Below, piece after piece: positions 1 through 27,140 of a stretch of DNA of 64,000 bases. Every line of letters begins with the position of its first letter. The stretch's first letter is position 1. Both the position numbers and the translations under genes were made by a program. The stretch is from the NCBI GenBank assembly GCA_949318235.1, contig OX439128.1, positions 48,919,932 through 48,983,931 on the forward strand, written 5' to 3'. The notes below the pieces were generated by a model. It made no database searches and was not told the origin of the DNA. It worked only from the letters and a program-made list of their open reading frames with translations. The DNA is from Ecdyonurus torrentis (taxonomy: Eukaryota > Arthropoda > Insecta > Ephemeroptera > Heptageniidae).

Positions 1-450
1 TTATAATAATTAATTAAGTCATCGGCCTAACATGATTTTCAAAGTACAATTTATATATTATTTGATCTAATCAGGATTAATGTTTATTTTTTTCCCCTAG
101 CAGTTTTAAGTAATTTAAAATGTATAATATAGAGGCTTGTAATAACTAAATATGATTCGTTATATTAATTTATTTTTAAACATGGGAGAAATAAAGTATG
201 TAAAAATCTGACAATGTTTTTGTTTAATGTATATAGGTCTCTATATATTGCAACTACAAATAAATAAAATAATAATAAAAATGTGTTTTCATATTATTGG
301 ACCCATTTCTTTAAAAAGTATGTTAAAGATATATCCAATTTTTTTATATTAATAATAAAATTTCAATAAGAACAAGTCACTTCTTGCATCGAAATATTAA
401 TCAGAATGAGATATATATATATTTTTCATATAAATATAAGAAAAGCATTA

Positions 451-570
451 ATGATGTTCGTAAACCCTGTTCCCTTCCTCCCAAAAAATGCGCAATGCCA
501 TTTAAAAAGCATTAGGTGTGATAGTTTTTTTTTCTCTTTTTGGCATGAAAAACAGGGTTTACAAACATCA
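451..570. mobile_element. Short TIR element flanked by TA (MITE)
   Basis: Arms ATGATGTTCGTAAACCCTGT and its near-perfect inverse (ACAGGGTTTACAAACATCAT) flank about 80 bp, with TA on both sides. This pattern is typical of Tc1/mariner-derived MITEs. Confidence 0.75.
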
Positions 571-717
571 TTACTGTGAGTAGAAAGCTTAGAGGAATAC
601 TTTACTTCCAAAAATTAAATAAAAAACGTAAAATTCATGTTTTATTTAAAAATTAGTTTAATGACTTTAGTTTGATGTTAAGTTTTGATGTCACTATAAT
701 TTATTTTGTTGTCCTAA

Positions 718-1275
718 CCAGGGTTTCTCAACCTTTTTGAGTTGCAGAGCACTTTTAGGCGTAAGGAGTGCCCACGGAGCACTGGGGGGTTTGAGGGGCG
801 TAGCCACCCAAAAAAAGCCCACCGCAGGCGCGAATTTTTTTTCAACTACGTGACCGTTTGTTAGGCAATTTCAGTGAATAAATAAAACATAATTTTAAGA
901 AGAATAACATTCACCCCCTTTAAAACTTAGGCTTAAATTTCAACTTTATTTTACAAATAATGGAATTAAGGAAAAAATTAGGTAATAAATTTGTAACTTC
1001 AGAGCAGTAATGAGTAATTGTATTGTTAATTGAAAAATTAATGAAATAAATTGTTTTTAAAAGCCTGCTAAAACTAAAATGTCATATATGACTAAAAAAT
1101 AAAATGACATGACGTAACCAACATTAAATAAGTTGTTAAAATACATAAAAAGTATTGTTCAGAAACACAATATTTATGAAAATTGAGAAGTCTTGTACTA
1201 TGTATTGTTTAAAAATTATTTACATATTTTATTTTTAAATATACTATATATTTTAATTTGAACATTTTTTTCTTC

Positions 1276-1309
<34 letters not shown>

Positions 1310-1388
1310 CTTTCTATATTCTGGGGAGCACCTGAAACCATCTCGCGGAGCACTAGTGCTCCGCGGAGCACCGGTTGAGAAACCCTAA
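718..1388. mobile_element. hAT-like non-autonomous element
   Basis: Terminal inverted repeats AGGGTTTCTCAACC and GGTTGAGAAACCCT bound about 670 bp without coding potential. A CAGNGNTTCTCAAC terminus is typical of hAT/Charlie-type transposons. A second internal inverted motif (GGAGCAC) recurs near both ends. Target duplication not clear. Confidence 0.65.
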
Positions 1389-1550
1389 CTAGTGCTTATT
1401 AAAGTCCCTAGAAAATACCAAGGATGTGCTCACTCTATAAGAATACATCGTTGAGAGGTAAATGATTGCCATTTAACTGCATTTTATTTGAGTGAGGTTT
1501 TCAACGTTTTTTGTGTGATTACTTGGTATTATATATATGTATATCGATGC

Positions 1551-1731
1551 TTACCTGTTGAAGTGAACGAACTACACTTTACAAATTTTGTTCAAAATGA
1601 CCGATCTACACTTTACAAAATTCCAACTTTTCTCATCCAATTCTCCTGTTAAAACGTGTAGAAGCGCCAAACGTAGATCGTTTATTTTGAGTGAAATTTG
1701 TAAAGTGTAGTTCATTCACTTCAACGGGTAA
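1551..1731. mobile_element. Foldback MITE, family B
   Basis: Arms beginning TTACCTGTTGAAGTGAACGA pair with the 3' arm ending TCACTTCAACGGGTAA; the internal motif CTACACTTTACAAA recurs in each arm. A relative with the same TACACTTTACAA motif lies at 46437-46632. Confidence 0.75.
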
Positions 1732-1744
1732 ACTCAATATATTA

Positions 1745-1888
<144 letters not shown>

Positions 1889-2381
1889 ATTCTACGACAT
1901 TCCCCAACATATATTCTATAATAATGTTGTACACCCAGTGTGTTTAAGGAATAAAGTAAATAAATAGGATAATGTAATAATAAAATAAAAAACCATGAAT
2001 AAAATTTCATTTGCTGGAGAAGTTTATTTAATTATCAGTGTTCAGTTTATTAATTTAAGCGATTGTGCATGGTTTGCTTGTATTGCATATAAATTTACCA
2101 TGCATCACGCAACAATTATAATATAATATATATTTTTTTCATCATATAGTAGAACTGTGTACTAATGGGCGGAAATTTTTATATTTTTTTCATCTTAAAA
2201 ACACTCCATCCCATTTTGATGCTGTTGGCTCAACTCAGCCGGAAGACATTATCGTTAAGAGCCTTAAATTAATTATTTTTACCTAAATACATATTGCAAA
2301 GTTATAATAACAATCAAGCCTCAAAATTTTGCTGTTTGCATATTATTATAAATTACTATATATATGCATTTTAATAATTAA

Positions 2382-3096
2382 TTAGGAAATAAAAACCATT
2401 TCTGTTTCAATATATTATCAAATGAAAGAATAGGAAAACCAACAAGTGCCTTATCACAATGAAGTTTGAAGGCAGGTGAGAATGGCACAGCAATACTTAA
2501 CCCTAAAAATAAGTATTTTTTGTTCTTTTTAAAAACAATTCAACAGTAATGAGTTGTATAGTTGACTTTTCTAGTCCGTGGGATGAGCTAGTCCCACGAG
2601 GGTAACGATAGAGTACACCTCCCTCTAATATGAGAGTAAAAAATATGTACCCCTAGCTTTACCTGTAAAGCTTACCTGAAAAGGTGTATAGATTTTTTAC
2701 TCCCAGAGTAAAGGAAAGCTACTACGTCAGAGTTTTCCTCTTTACCCTTGCGGGGCTCACTTATCCCGCGGGCTATAAAAGTCAAATAAACGACTAATTT
2801 CTATTAAATTATTTTAGAGACGAAAAAAATTACTTGCTTATAGGAGTATCACTTTAACACACATATTTACATTAATTAATAGGTTTTGAGGGTAACAGTC
2901 CCCCTCTTCAGTTGCTTAGAATGTAATCACAACAATTTTTAAACATCTTCATGACACTCTAAGCAACTGAAGAATCATTTGAAACATCTTAATCAAGGTA
3001 AATATTTGTGTTAACTGTGCCATCAAGATCTTTATCCCACTAACGGACTTCATTGGGGCAAGACGCTTATGATTTTCCTATTCTTTCCTTTCATAA
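2382..3096. mobile_element. Family L MITE copy 1, interrupted by family K element
   Basis: Ends carry the family L termini (TATTATCAAANGAAAG..., with GGAAAACCAACAAG and inverse). The inner motifs GATGGCACAG and AAGCAACTGAAG are shared with copies at 9633 and 11475. It is split by the element at 2562-2785. Confidence 0.7.
2562..2785. mobile_element. Foldback MITE family K nested in family L copy
   Basis: Inverted arms TTGACTTTTCTAGTCCGTGG and CCGCGGGCTATAAAAGTCAA, about 224 bp in total, with further internal complementarity (CTTTACCTGTAAAG). Inserted inside the family L element. Confidence 0.75.
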
Positions 3097-3624
3097 CATA
3101 CATGCATTGTAAGATAATTATTAGAATATCTGGCAGTAACTTTTGTTTTTTACAATTAAAAAATAAATAATGTATTTTTTGTTTTTACACAATTTTAAAT
3201 AATAATTAGTCTATATAAAAAAAATGTTTCCAATGTAATTTGTTTCATTTTAACTAATAATATGTGCGTAATTAATTACTTTTACAAAAAAAAATATATA
3301 TATATGCAAACAGATTAAATAGGGCATACAAAACTGTTTATATTACTACATTATGGACATAAGTTACTTTTTTTTCCTATACACATTTATTGGTGTTTTC
3401 ATTTTTGTATTTGTATATAATATTTCTATCTTCTTTCACAATTAAAAAAAAAAAAAAAAAAATCTGTATAACGGCGACATAGCACAACCATTTGAGTAGT
3501 AGTTAATCACTCTAGTTTTTAAATAAATTATAATGCTATTTTGCCAGATAATATACAACTTTTGTAGATAATATTTTGAATTTTTTCTTTTTATATGTTA
3601 CAAATTTAAGGTGCATTTACTATT

Positions 3625-3852
3625 CATATAACGCTGTGGCTGCGCCCAAACAGCGTACTTGCATTTGGCTACTTTTATGCAAAGGGCGTACTTGCAATTG
3701 GCTACTTTCCATACTGCGCGCACATCCACCATAAGCTTAACATGTAAAACCGAGTGCAAGTACGCCCTTTGTTGTACAGGACAAAAATGCAAGTACGCTT
3801 TTTCTAAGACGACCTTGAAATGCAAATACACCCTTTGGGCACAGCCAGGGTG
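3625..3852. mobile_element. Foldback element with internal repeated unit (family J)
   Basis: Outer arms GCTGTGGCTGCGCCCAAA and TTTGGGCACAGCC. The motif GCAAGTACGCCCTTTG or its inverse occurs four or more times inside. This explains the two facing ORFs of 64 and 77 codons here. Confidence 0.65.
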
Positions 3853-5193
3853 ATATTTATTTATTTCTTGTAACTTTTGTACATCAAAATATTAAATAAC
3901 ATCAATTTAAATGACAACAATTATTTTGCTGTAAAAAGTTATAACAGATAAATATGTAAATGTACTTTTTAGTAATATCATTGTTTTTTACAAAGGAAAA
4001 TTAATAATAAATAAAGCTAACTAAATTTTTAATAACAAAAATAATAAATACAAAAGTTGTGTATTACATCCAAACTTTTTGATTTATTTTTTCTTTCATT
4101 TTTTTCTTCTTTTTTATACATATAGCCTATATAAAAAAATGAAGCAAAAAATTTCACCATGACCCTTGCAATAATCATTACAACAACACACAAATGTAAA
4201 AATGACTTATAAAACACACACAATGGTAAGAAGAAAAAAAAATCAATCAAACACCAATTAACCATAGAGCAAGGCACTTTTTTTTTATTTGCTAAAAATA
4301 AGAAAACATCTCCCAAGACATCTCAAATTTTTGCAAGTTGGAAAAAAAAACAATTTTTGCCAATGCTCATAAATAACTAGTTATCAGTCAATATAGATAA
4401 CACATTAACTTTAATCAATATTAATAATATGATATATATAATTAAAAAAAAAAAGATGGCCACAAATAAAATTATGATTAATTATTATAAGCACAACTCA
4501 CATTCCTAAAATATCATTATACGTAACTTTAAAATGAAAGAAAAAAAATTATAGAAGAAAGACTTACATAAATTATTGCCATAAAAAAATGTATACATTA
4601 TTTAAAGATAATAATCAATATCTGAGAAAAAAATAACCAGAATTTGTCTTGATTTAATTGTAAACATAACAGTATTGTTGTCTAAAGCCTTATAGTATCA
4701 TTTTCTTTTTTTAATTTGCATAATAATATGTACATATCGGAACCATCTTTCATTCCATTAATAATAATAATTATAAAAAACACCCCCTTTTTTCAACCTT
4801 TGTCGTCATTTTACCACTTTTTTTTTCTTGTACAAATAAATTAATGAATTATATATTTTACCATAAACTCCTGCGTTTAAGTCATATCTAATTTTACATT
4901 ATTATTGTAGTAAAAACATTATTTCATTGTGTCGTAAAAATTAAATGAATAACATTGGTTTTGTGAAAACAAAGTATATTCTAGAGTGCAACATCTGGCT
5001 CAAACGACGACAGCGCTGCATGTGTTAGAAACATGCGCTCTACTTAACATAGCAATATAATAGACATGACGTTGCACTTAACTTGTCGTTAAAGACTTAA
5101 CTATGATCAACTTGCAAGTGAACTTAAATTACTTTTACCTTTCTTGTTGATATATTGTTCATAATAAACTTCACTCAAAAGATAATAGTAATG

Positions 5194-5347
5194 TACACTT
5201 GTGGAAATCATAACATCAAAGACGATGCCACTTCCTAAAGAATTCATGATTTGGCAACATTGCTTCTATCTGACAATGTATTTTCTACCCTTTTCTTTAG
5301 AAAGCAGCATTGTCTTTGATGTTATGTATATGATTTCCGCAAGTGTA
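5194..5347. mobile_element. TIR element flanked by TA (MITE)
   Basis: TACACTTGTGGAAATCATAA at the left end pairs with ATGATTTCCGCAAGTGTA at the right; arms continue through ACATCAAAGAC. About 154 bp, Tc1/mariner-like ends. Confidence 0.75.
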
Positions 5348-6574
5348 ATCTTAAGTCTCAAATACAAGTCCATGTAAATTTCCATGATTTTGGGCCATAT
5401 TTTGCTTTTTACAGTCCCAATGTAACTTATCCAATATTTACGACACAGCGATGACATTCAAATAAATATGAAACTTTGGTATAGTATTACATTTTTTTTT
5501 TAATATATAATATACTATAATAAAATTTCACTAATGTCAGAAAGAGAGTGAAAAAAAAAAAAATTAAATAAAAAAACAATTGAACATTTACTTATTTGAG
5601 GAGGCACTTAATTATGACAAAGAATTGTATCAAAAATTGAGCTATTATGATTTGAAAAAACAATTTTATGTTATTTTTACGTTTTTCTTTTCTTATTAAA
5701 TATACGTAATTAACTAACAACAAGATTTCAGTATAAATACATTACTGATTTAAAATAAGCTAACAATTTCATTTGTTTTCTTTTACACATATATAAATTG
5801 TTCTAGTATTAAATGATTGCATGGAAATTTTAGATTTGATACAAAGTAAAGCTTCCTTGCACGAAAAAAAAAAAAAAAAAAAAAAAAAAAGTTATTGCCT
5901 AGCAAATTTGGTGCTTATTTGCAGTGGTTCCATACATATATATTTTTTACATATATATATAAATGCTTGTCCTAGCTTAATAGTGAATACAATTTTTTTT
6001 TAATATGCCTAATTAAAGCTAATAATAATAAAAATGAGCCTCCTTAATAATCAAGGAGATTGTGACTAGGAAGGAGGTCCAATTATATTTTAATAATTAT
6101 AAGGCTAGTTTAGGATTTACTCGATAAACTCAATATGTATAAATTATTTTGTTTTACCAATCCATTTGTCATAAGATACTAGAAATATCTAGTTCCAATA
6201 ACTTTTGTCAATTTAAATCTAACATAATATTTTTTTGTTTTGTTTAAATATTGTTTCCCATTTTCTATAAATCTATTTACAAAGTAGAACAAATTCATAC
6301 CATCGTCACAGTCACCTTAACTTTCATACAACCAGTGGCGCAATTAATTTCCTAGGTCATAGCCTGGGCCTGTAAGAAAAACAAAACAAAACAAAAATAA
6401 ATAAATAAATTATAATTCAGAAAATGATAAAAAATTTACTTGGTCACAATTTAAATTTAAAACTTAAATTTCAAAATGGTTTAATAATAATATTTAAATA
6501 CAACCCCTCTTTCTTACACATACAAATTTAATCTAGAATTCAAGAAAAATACGTTCTATGTAATATATTGATAA

Positions 6575-6945
6575 ATTTGAAAGAAAAGGAAAGGAGAAAC
6601 CAGCAATGACTGTATCATAGTGAAAACAGTCCTATGGTTTGATGAAAATCTTGCTAGCACAGAGTTTATAAACAAATTGAATAGCTCTTGTTGCTAAACT
6701 CCAAGAGAATATAGGGTATATCTGTTCCTTTGTAAGGACTTACAAACTCAGAAACTATGAATGACCCGAGTCTTTCTGACGAAGGCACAGACACTCTATT
6801 TTCTTTTGAAGTTTAATGCCGAAAGCTATCCAATGCATTTTTAATCTAACGCTAGCAACATTGTCGCCAAAATATAGGACTCTCTTCACTATGGTAACTC
6901 CCTTGCTAGTTTCTCTTATCCTTTACTTTCAGATTGATCATACCT
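6575..6945. mobile_element. Family M repeat copy 1
   Basis: Shares GATGAAAATCTTGCTAGCAC near the left end and an inverse ACTATNGTAA...CTTGC near the right with copies at 10425 and 36026. Just downstream of S6K. Confidence 0.6.
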
Positions 6946-7087
6946 AACCGCGGTGGTTTATTTTCCTTTCTATCTCTCATGTTATAGACAATTTTTTTTT
7001 TATTATTATTATAAAAGAAAAGAGCACCTAAGTTTTTTGCACCATGTGATAATCACAAAACTACAATAATAAAAAAAAGATTACTCA

Positions 7088-20973
<13,886 letters not shown>

Positions 20974-22422
20974 ATTATTAGAAATAAATCACATTAAAGT
21001 CACAATTTACTAATTAATAATCTGGCAATAAGCAAATATGAATTTCACTTCACAAAAGATTGAAATTCACAAGGAAACACAACATCTTTAACATCCACCT
21101 GCTCGCGTGTAGAAATGGGAATTTTCTACTTCACACTCCCCTCCATATTATCTTCCCCTCCTACAGACACAAGTGCGCAATAAATTTTTAATATTAATTT
21201 TGCAGAGTAAGTACATATTTTAATGTACTATAATTTCAAAATAATTACTTTTATATTTTACTAAATCTGTAAAAATAATATCTTTCTGATTAAATTATAA
21301 ATTTTTTAATTAATTTTGATATAAACAAAAAATGTTTTCGAATCGAAAATCACAGACCCCCACCCAGAACTTCCCTTCCCCTCACCTCTTAGTCTCGGTG
21401 ACGAAAATATTGAAAAAAAATGTAGGCCACAAAGCAGCAAAGGAGTCCCACTGCCTGATGAATCATTATCAAAACTAAGTTCTGGGAAAATTTATGAATG
21501 GCATTCCTTATACAACGTAAAAACCAGGAAGAAAACAATGCTCAATGTTATTTTAAATTTTGGAACCTACTAAAAAATTATGATTGCGGAAAATAAGCAT
21601 ATAAAATAATAATAAAATACTTTATCATAATGTAAATGACATGCTGAATTTTAACTTTGTGAAATGTCAGGGTTATATAAGCATATTAAATGAAAACTCT
21701 AAATAATAATATTATAAATAATTTTATTTTTGTTCCTTTATAATTTCTTTATACATTTATACATGGTAATAAGAGATTAATTACTGTATATCATTATTAT
21801 TTACAAAGCAACAAAAATTAATAAAAATGATTCTTTCCTTTTATAAAAAAACACAAAATTATTAATATTATTGCTGCTTCTTTTTTGTTTAGTCATTTTG
21901 TTTTCTTAATTATTAGAAAATATCCCATCTCTAAGTGATAATCTTTCAAATAAAAACTTCAATATGAAATATTTACTTGTATATAGCAATGAATGCAATA
22001 TAAGTTCTGTCAACACTTTTATATTATAAAAATTAATGAGTGGATTAAAAAAATGCATGAAGGTTAATCAAAATATTGACTACCAAAACAAAACTTTACC
22101 AATATGTCTTATCTACATTGAAAAGTAATGTACTGAATAGTTAGGAAGCAATGGATTTGAGGCCGACTTTAAGCAATTTTGCTCAAATTCTTTCTGTTTC
22201 AAGGTACTATGCATGCGTAGTACAGCTACGATACGGTAGCGGATGTGAGCAAAATCACTTCAATTCAGCCTCATTTTTAAGTCAGGTGCTTCTTTACAGG
22301 TACTAATCATTCATTTTACACAGCATTATGCAAAATAATAATATTTGAAGAAATCAGAAACTGCATAATTGAAATATGCAAAATAGTATATAAAACCCAA
22401 TAATAATATCATAGAAAAATCA
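20974..22422 (-). other. Intergenic region: S6K 5' side and XBP1 3' UTR
   Basis: About 1.45 kb. The S6K promoter must lie in the first part; a C-rich stretch (21115-21165) stands out but no core motif is certain. The right half is probably XBP1 3' UTR. Contains a family F MITE. Confidence 0.6.
22133..22305. mobile_element. Family F MITE copy 2
   Basis: GAGGCCGACTTTAAGCAATT / inverse TCACTTCAATTCAGCCTC around the centre GTACTATGCATGCGTAGTAC. It ends just before the XBP1 coding exon, so it probably lies in the XBP1 3' UTR or flank. Confidence 0.75.
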
Positions 22423-25400
22423 CTACAAAAGATCAGGAAATAGTTCTGATAAACTAAGAAAATCAAGATGATCATTTTCAGGAGAGTCCATTGATTCATA
22501 GCCATGTTCACTTGGTGTCAGAGGGGTAAGGGGAGAAGTAGGGAATTCAGAAACAATACGCAAAAGTTCTTCTTCATCCTCAGGGGATAAAGGAATGTCT
22601 TCATAATTGTCTAATACACTTTCCACACCACTATCAGCTGGGCTGTTAGGAGCTGCACTATCAATATACATTGGGCTAGCACTGTCTTTAACACTATAGT
22701 CCGAGTGATCGAGGATAGTAATATCTACAACATCGTGTTGTGGGCTAGTACTATCATACACACTGTCAGATGGACTACTGGGGCACGGAGAGTATGACGA
22801 GACAATTGATGAAGGAACTGAAGGACATTGTGACTCTTCACTCCAAACTTCTTCTTCTTGACTCATTACTTCTACGACTTCACAGGATTCCACGTACTCT
22901 GATGAGGTCCCCACCATTTCTGTTGTGCACTCAGACTTGACAACTGGGAGCTAAAATTAAAATAAAGAGCTTGATTTATTAATGCAATAATAGATCGGAA
23001 ACACTGTTATAGCCAGAATCGTGGCCGAGGTCCTTCAAGACTACTACCTTGTCCCCACCAAAAACTTCCCTGTCAACCATTAAGGAACTCTACCTAAGCT
23101 ATTTTTTCAATAGAACCACGCCCCATTCACCAAGTGTAATATCATGGGGATAATTGAAGAGAAAATTTGTTTCAAGAACTCCTAAACTATTATTATTATT
23201 ATTTACTGGAAACAATAAGTTTAATAAAAAAAAAAAAAAAAAAAAAAAATGTTGGTAGATATTAGAACACGTTGAATTTAAAATTTATTAATACCAACCA
23301 CAATGGGTTTTCCCTTATACTGTACATATTTACTGGAAATAATAAAGAAAAACAGCAAGGGCGTCACCTTAGTAAAAATATGTTTTAGAGAGCAGAGACA
23401 ATTTTGCTGACATACAATGCAATTTATTTGTTATTTATGCATTATCAATATATGACAAACAGCAAACAGCAATACACACCAACTATTATGACAACTCTGC
23501 AATATGGCAACACCCTTTGCTGGTTTCCTCTCTTCTAACCACAATTATTGTTTTTCACTAACATATGGTAACTAGCAATTCAATAAAACTTTGTTGAAAT
23601 AAAATAATAATAAAAAAAAAGGATACAAATATTTATCTATATTACAAATAAAAAAAATTGAAGAAATATTCAGAGTACATCTAATTATCTCAAATAAATT
23701 TAAGACTGCACTAGTAGACTGAAATTTAATCTAGAATAAACCATCACCGTGAACTTTTAATTTTGTGAAACACATATTATAGGATCAAAGAAATGAAAGT
23801 GTACTTTCTTATTTTTAAGCTACCTACTCAAACTTCAGTTACAGTACTTACAAAACCTACATACCATTGCAATTGCTTGATTTTTCAATGATAAAATTAA
23901 GCAGTTGATATGTAGCTGTGATAAGCCAATAAAAACACAAAATCAAATGGACTGAAATTGTATAACCAAATGGCTAAGTATATGGAAGAACTTCCTATCA
24001 AATCATTTAAAAGGGAAATGTTGAAAAGGTTAAAGAAGAATCAAGTTTAAGTTCAGTAAACCTTCAAGGAAGAAAAAAAAAAAAAAAAAAAAAAAGAAAG
24101 AAAAATAAGAAATTGAGAAGAATGGAAAATTCTTCAAAAATCTACAAATGAAAATGCAATATATAAATAGCATTTAGTTGCTAATCAAATAAATTACTAC
24201 CACTACTTCATTACTACTACTAAAAGTTTTGGTACCTTACATTTAGACCTTACTTCAATATCTTGTTCATAAAATTTCAAAATTAAATTTTTCCACTAAC
24301 TATAAGCTTGCTTCAAGAGAAAATAAAAATGAATAAGAACATTATCAATAAAAAAAATTATTTTAAAAATATACTGTATTGTACTGTCCGTTACCCAGAT
24401 TTTTACCGCACCAATGCCAATTGATACATCAAAATACGACAGGTGTCCACTGCTGTATTTCTCCAATTTTTACTTCACTTATATCATGTTATGATATAAA
24501 ACTTGGACCACAGTATAGGGATAAGGTATCCAAAATGCCTTTGCTGGCAAGGTATACCACGCTGTTAACAAGTTGCGGCCAAAAGTGGAACCAATATGTT
24601 CTGCGCTCCATAAGAATAACACACAGAACAAATTGGTTCTCCCCTTTGACCGCCAGGTTCGCTAGTGAAAGTGGTTAACACCATGATCTCCTTTAGTGCT
24701 TGGTTTTGAAGGGCTAGTTTGGATACCTTATGGTTTTACTATGACTTGGACAAGACATGATGCAAGTTGTATATGAAGTGATGAGTAAAATAAAAACGAG
24801 AGAGGTGCAAAAGAGAGAGCATATTTTGATTTTGAGTGAAGTAAAAGGCGTAGAAATGTAACAGTGGACACCTATCTTATTGCTCTTGACACATAAAGAA
24901 GCAATTGCTTTGCGGATGACTTTAAACAATTTTGATCACACCAGCACCTGTTTTAATGTACTGTGCATTCGTAATAGAGCTAAAAAACTATGGATGCGCC
25001 ATCTGGTGTTTTAGTTCAAAAGGGGCGTGGCCTCTTCGCCGAGAAAGGATTGCCCTATACTGATAGCATTGGGGAACTCACTAATTATTTTTTTACTCAA
25101 GCTGTATGTATGATATCACTGCAGTGATAATTGATTTAATAACTTTGGGGTGTTAGGTATGCATAAAAAATATATCCAAGGTGCATCAACGTTTCTGTGA
25201 TGCTGTCACTTTGATTTAAAATCAAAATCCTATCTCGGCTATCATAGCTATCCTTTCTCGGCGCGCGTGCTACAGTGTTGCCAAGTCACATTTGCTACAG
25301 AGTTGCCAAGTCATTGTTTTCTTCTATAGTTAGAAATGGAAGCAAATTTTATCTAATAGCTTAAAATCAGCTTCAAAACAGTTGTTTCTCAATTCGGTAA

Positions 25401-25513
25401 TACACCAACTTGCGTCGGTGCAGTAAAATGGATAAAATTCTTTGACTGCCTTTTTATATGTAAAAGTACTTCTGGGATCTGCTTATTTTATATTTATAAT
25501 GCCATATTATAAT

Positions 25514-25572
<59 letters not shown>

Positions 25573-27104
25573 GGGGGGATAGAGAGAGAGAACTGCTTGT
25601 TTTTTATGTTTTGGCTTACCTCGGTGTTGCAGGCAGGACTGGAAGGAATGAGCACAACTGGGTAGGTTGTACACTGTTCTGTCCCAGGTTCTGAGTTTGT
25701 GTGGCCGAGTTCAGAAGCAGCAATCCCCAAGCGCAACACCAAGCCTGCCAAGCCATCGCCAGCCGTGGATCCCGGCCCTTCAGCAGAGGGTCGCAATCAG
25801 AGAACGCGGCAGGTCCAATATTGTGGGTGCCACGACTGGAGATGGATTTGCATTCATTAGGTGCCTTGGAGTCTGCAGCTACATTACTGCTCTTGTTTTG
25901 ATTCCTCAGTTCAACGTTTTCTTTGCGTAGTGAGTTGTTTTCAAGTCTTAGCCTTTGACATTCCTTGGAGAGTTGTTCGGTCTGTAAAAAATATTTAAAA
26001 CTCTTATACAGTTTTCATAGAAAACAATTCATTTAAAAATTATAATATACTGTTATGCTATTAGAAGTCTTGCAAGAAATTGGCCCAGAGCCCAACAATA
26101 CTAAGAAAAAACAAGTGCTAGTAGACGTCATTGTGTTCCTGTGGTAATGTGATTTTTTTATGGGAGAATGAAGCAGTTTTAACTATAGTTAGAAATTTTT
26201 ATTGACACTGGAATTTGCTGAGCCTTAAAGCTATTGCTTTCTTGAATTTTAACCAATCTGCGGTTAATTTTTTTAGTATTATTATTCAATGTATTTCAAC
26301 GATAGGAAACAAAAGCTTTACCAGAAATCTGAGTAAGCTACAGTAATAACATCAGTACCGAGAAAATTTTCAAACTCGAGTTAAAGCTGTTTCATTCCCC
26401 CAGTGTTAAATCAAAAGACAGAAACACAAAGTTCTCTACTAGATAATTTTTTTTTCACTAAACCCCTTTTATTGTCTACAAGAAGGCTCAAACATGCCAT
26501 AAGAGTTAGTCCTGGATAGCAAACGAGCTCCCCCCTCCCCCTTTAAGGTGGCCCAATGGGCCCTACGAGGGGCTTAACCAAAGTGTTACACCCCTTCAAT
26601 GGACAAAACCCCTGAGTGCCAGTCCGACCCTGTCTTTAACAACAATAACAACAAAAAGTTAAAAAATATATATACAATATAAATAAATAAATCAGCAAAC
26701 CATAAAATAAAGCTATGGTAATTGTTCAATACTAGTTACTGATACAATGTCCCTCATATGTCTTTCAACTCCGGTCACTGTTTGTAGTCCACGCAACACT
26801 AGTGCCATCACATGCGACACTTAAACTACAATGTTAAGCTTATGAAGCTTTAATTGTAGTTCCAGATGTCGCTACTATTGGCGCATCGTCGTTTCTATTG
26901 GACTATGCGCTACCATAGGGAGTTGGAAGACATGTGAGGAACATTGTTACCAACATGCTTACCTCAATTATCGGCAGGTGTTTGCTCCCCCCACCCCTCT
27001 TATTTTTGTGCTTGCTTAATTAATCATCTCTTTGGTGCTAAAATCTCAAAACCCCAAAATGAGTCGAAGAGGTACAGTACTTAAAAGAAAGAAGAAGAGA
27101 GGGG

Positions 27105-27140
<36 letters not shown>

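Larger units (their letters stand above)
24398..25434. mobile_element. Nest of MITEs in XBP1 intron 3
   Basis: Outer arms ATTTTTACCGCACCAATG (24399) and the near-inverse GTCGGTGCAGTAAAATGG (25415-25432) enclose two further elements, at 24432-24878 and about 24890-25400. The second is itself split. See the separate entries. Confidence 0.6.

Noticed and set aside
25667..25930. Two plus-strand ORFs over XBP1 exon 3
   Set aside because: Antisense shadows of the dual-frame XBP1 exon.
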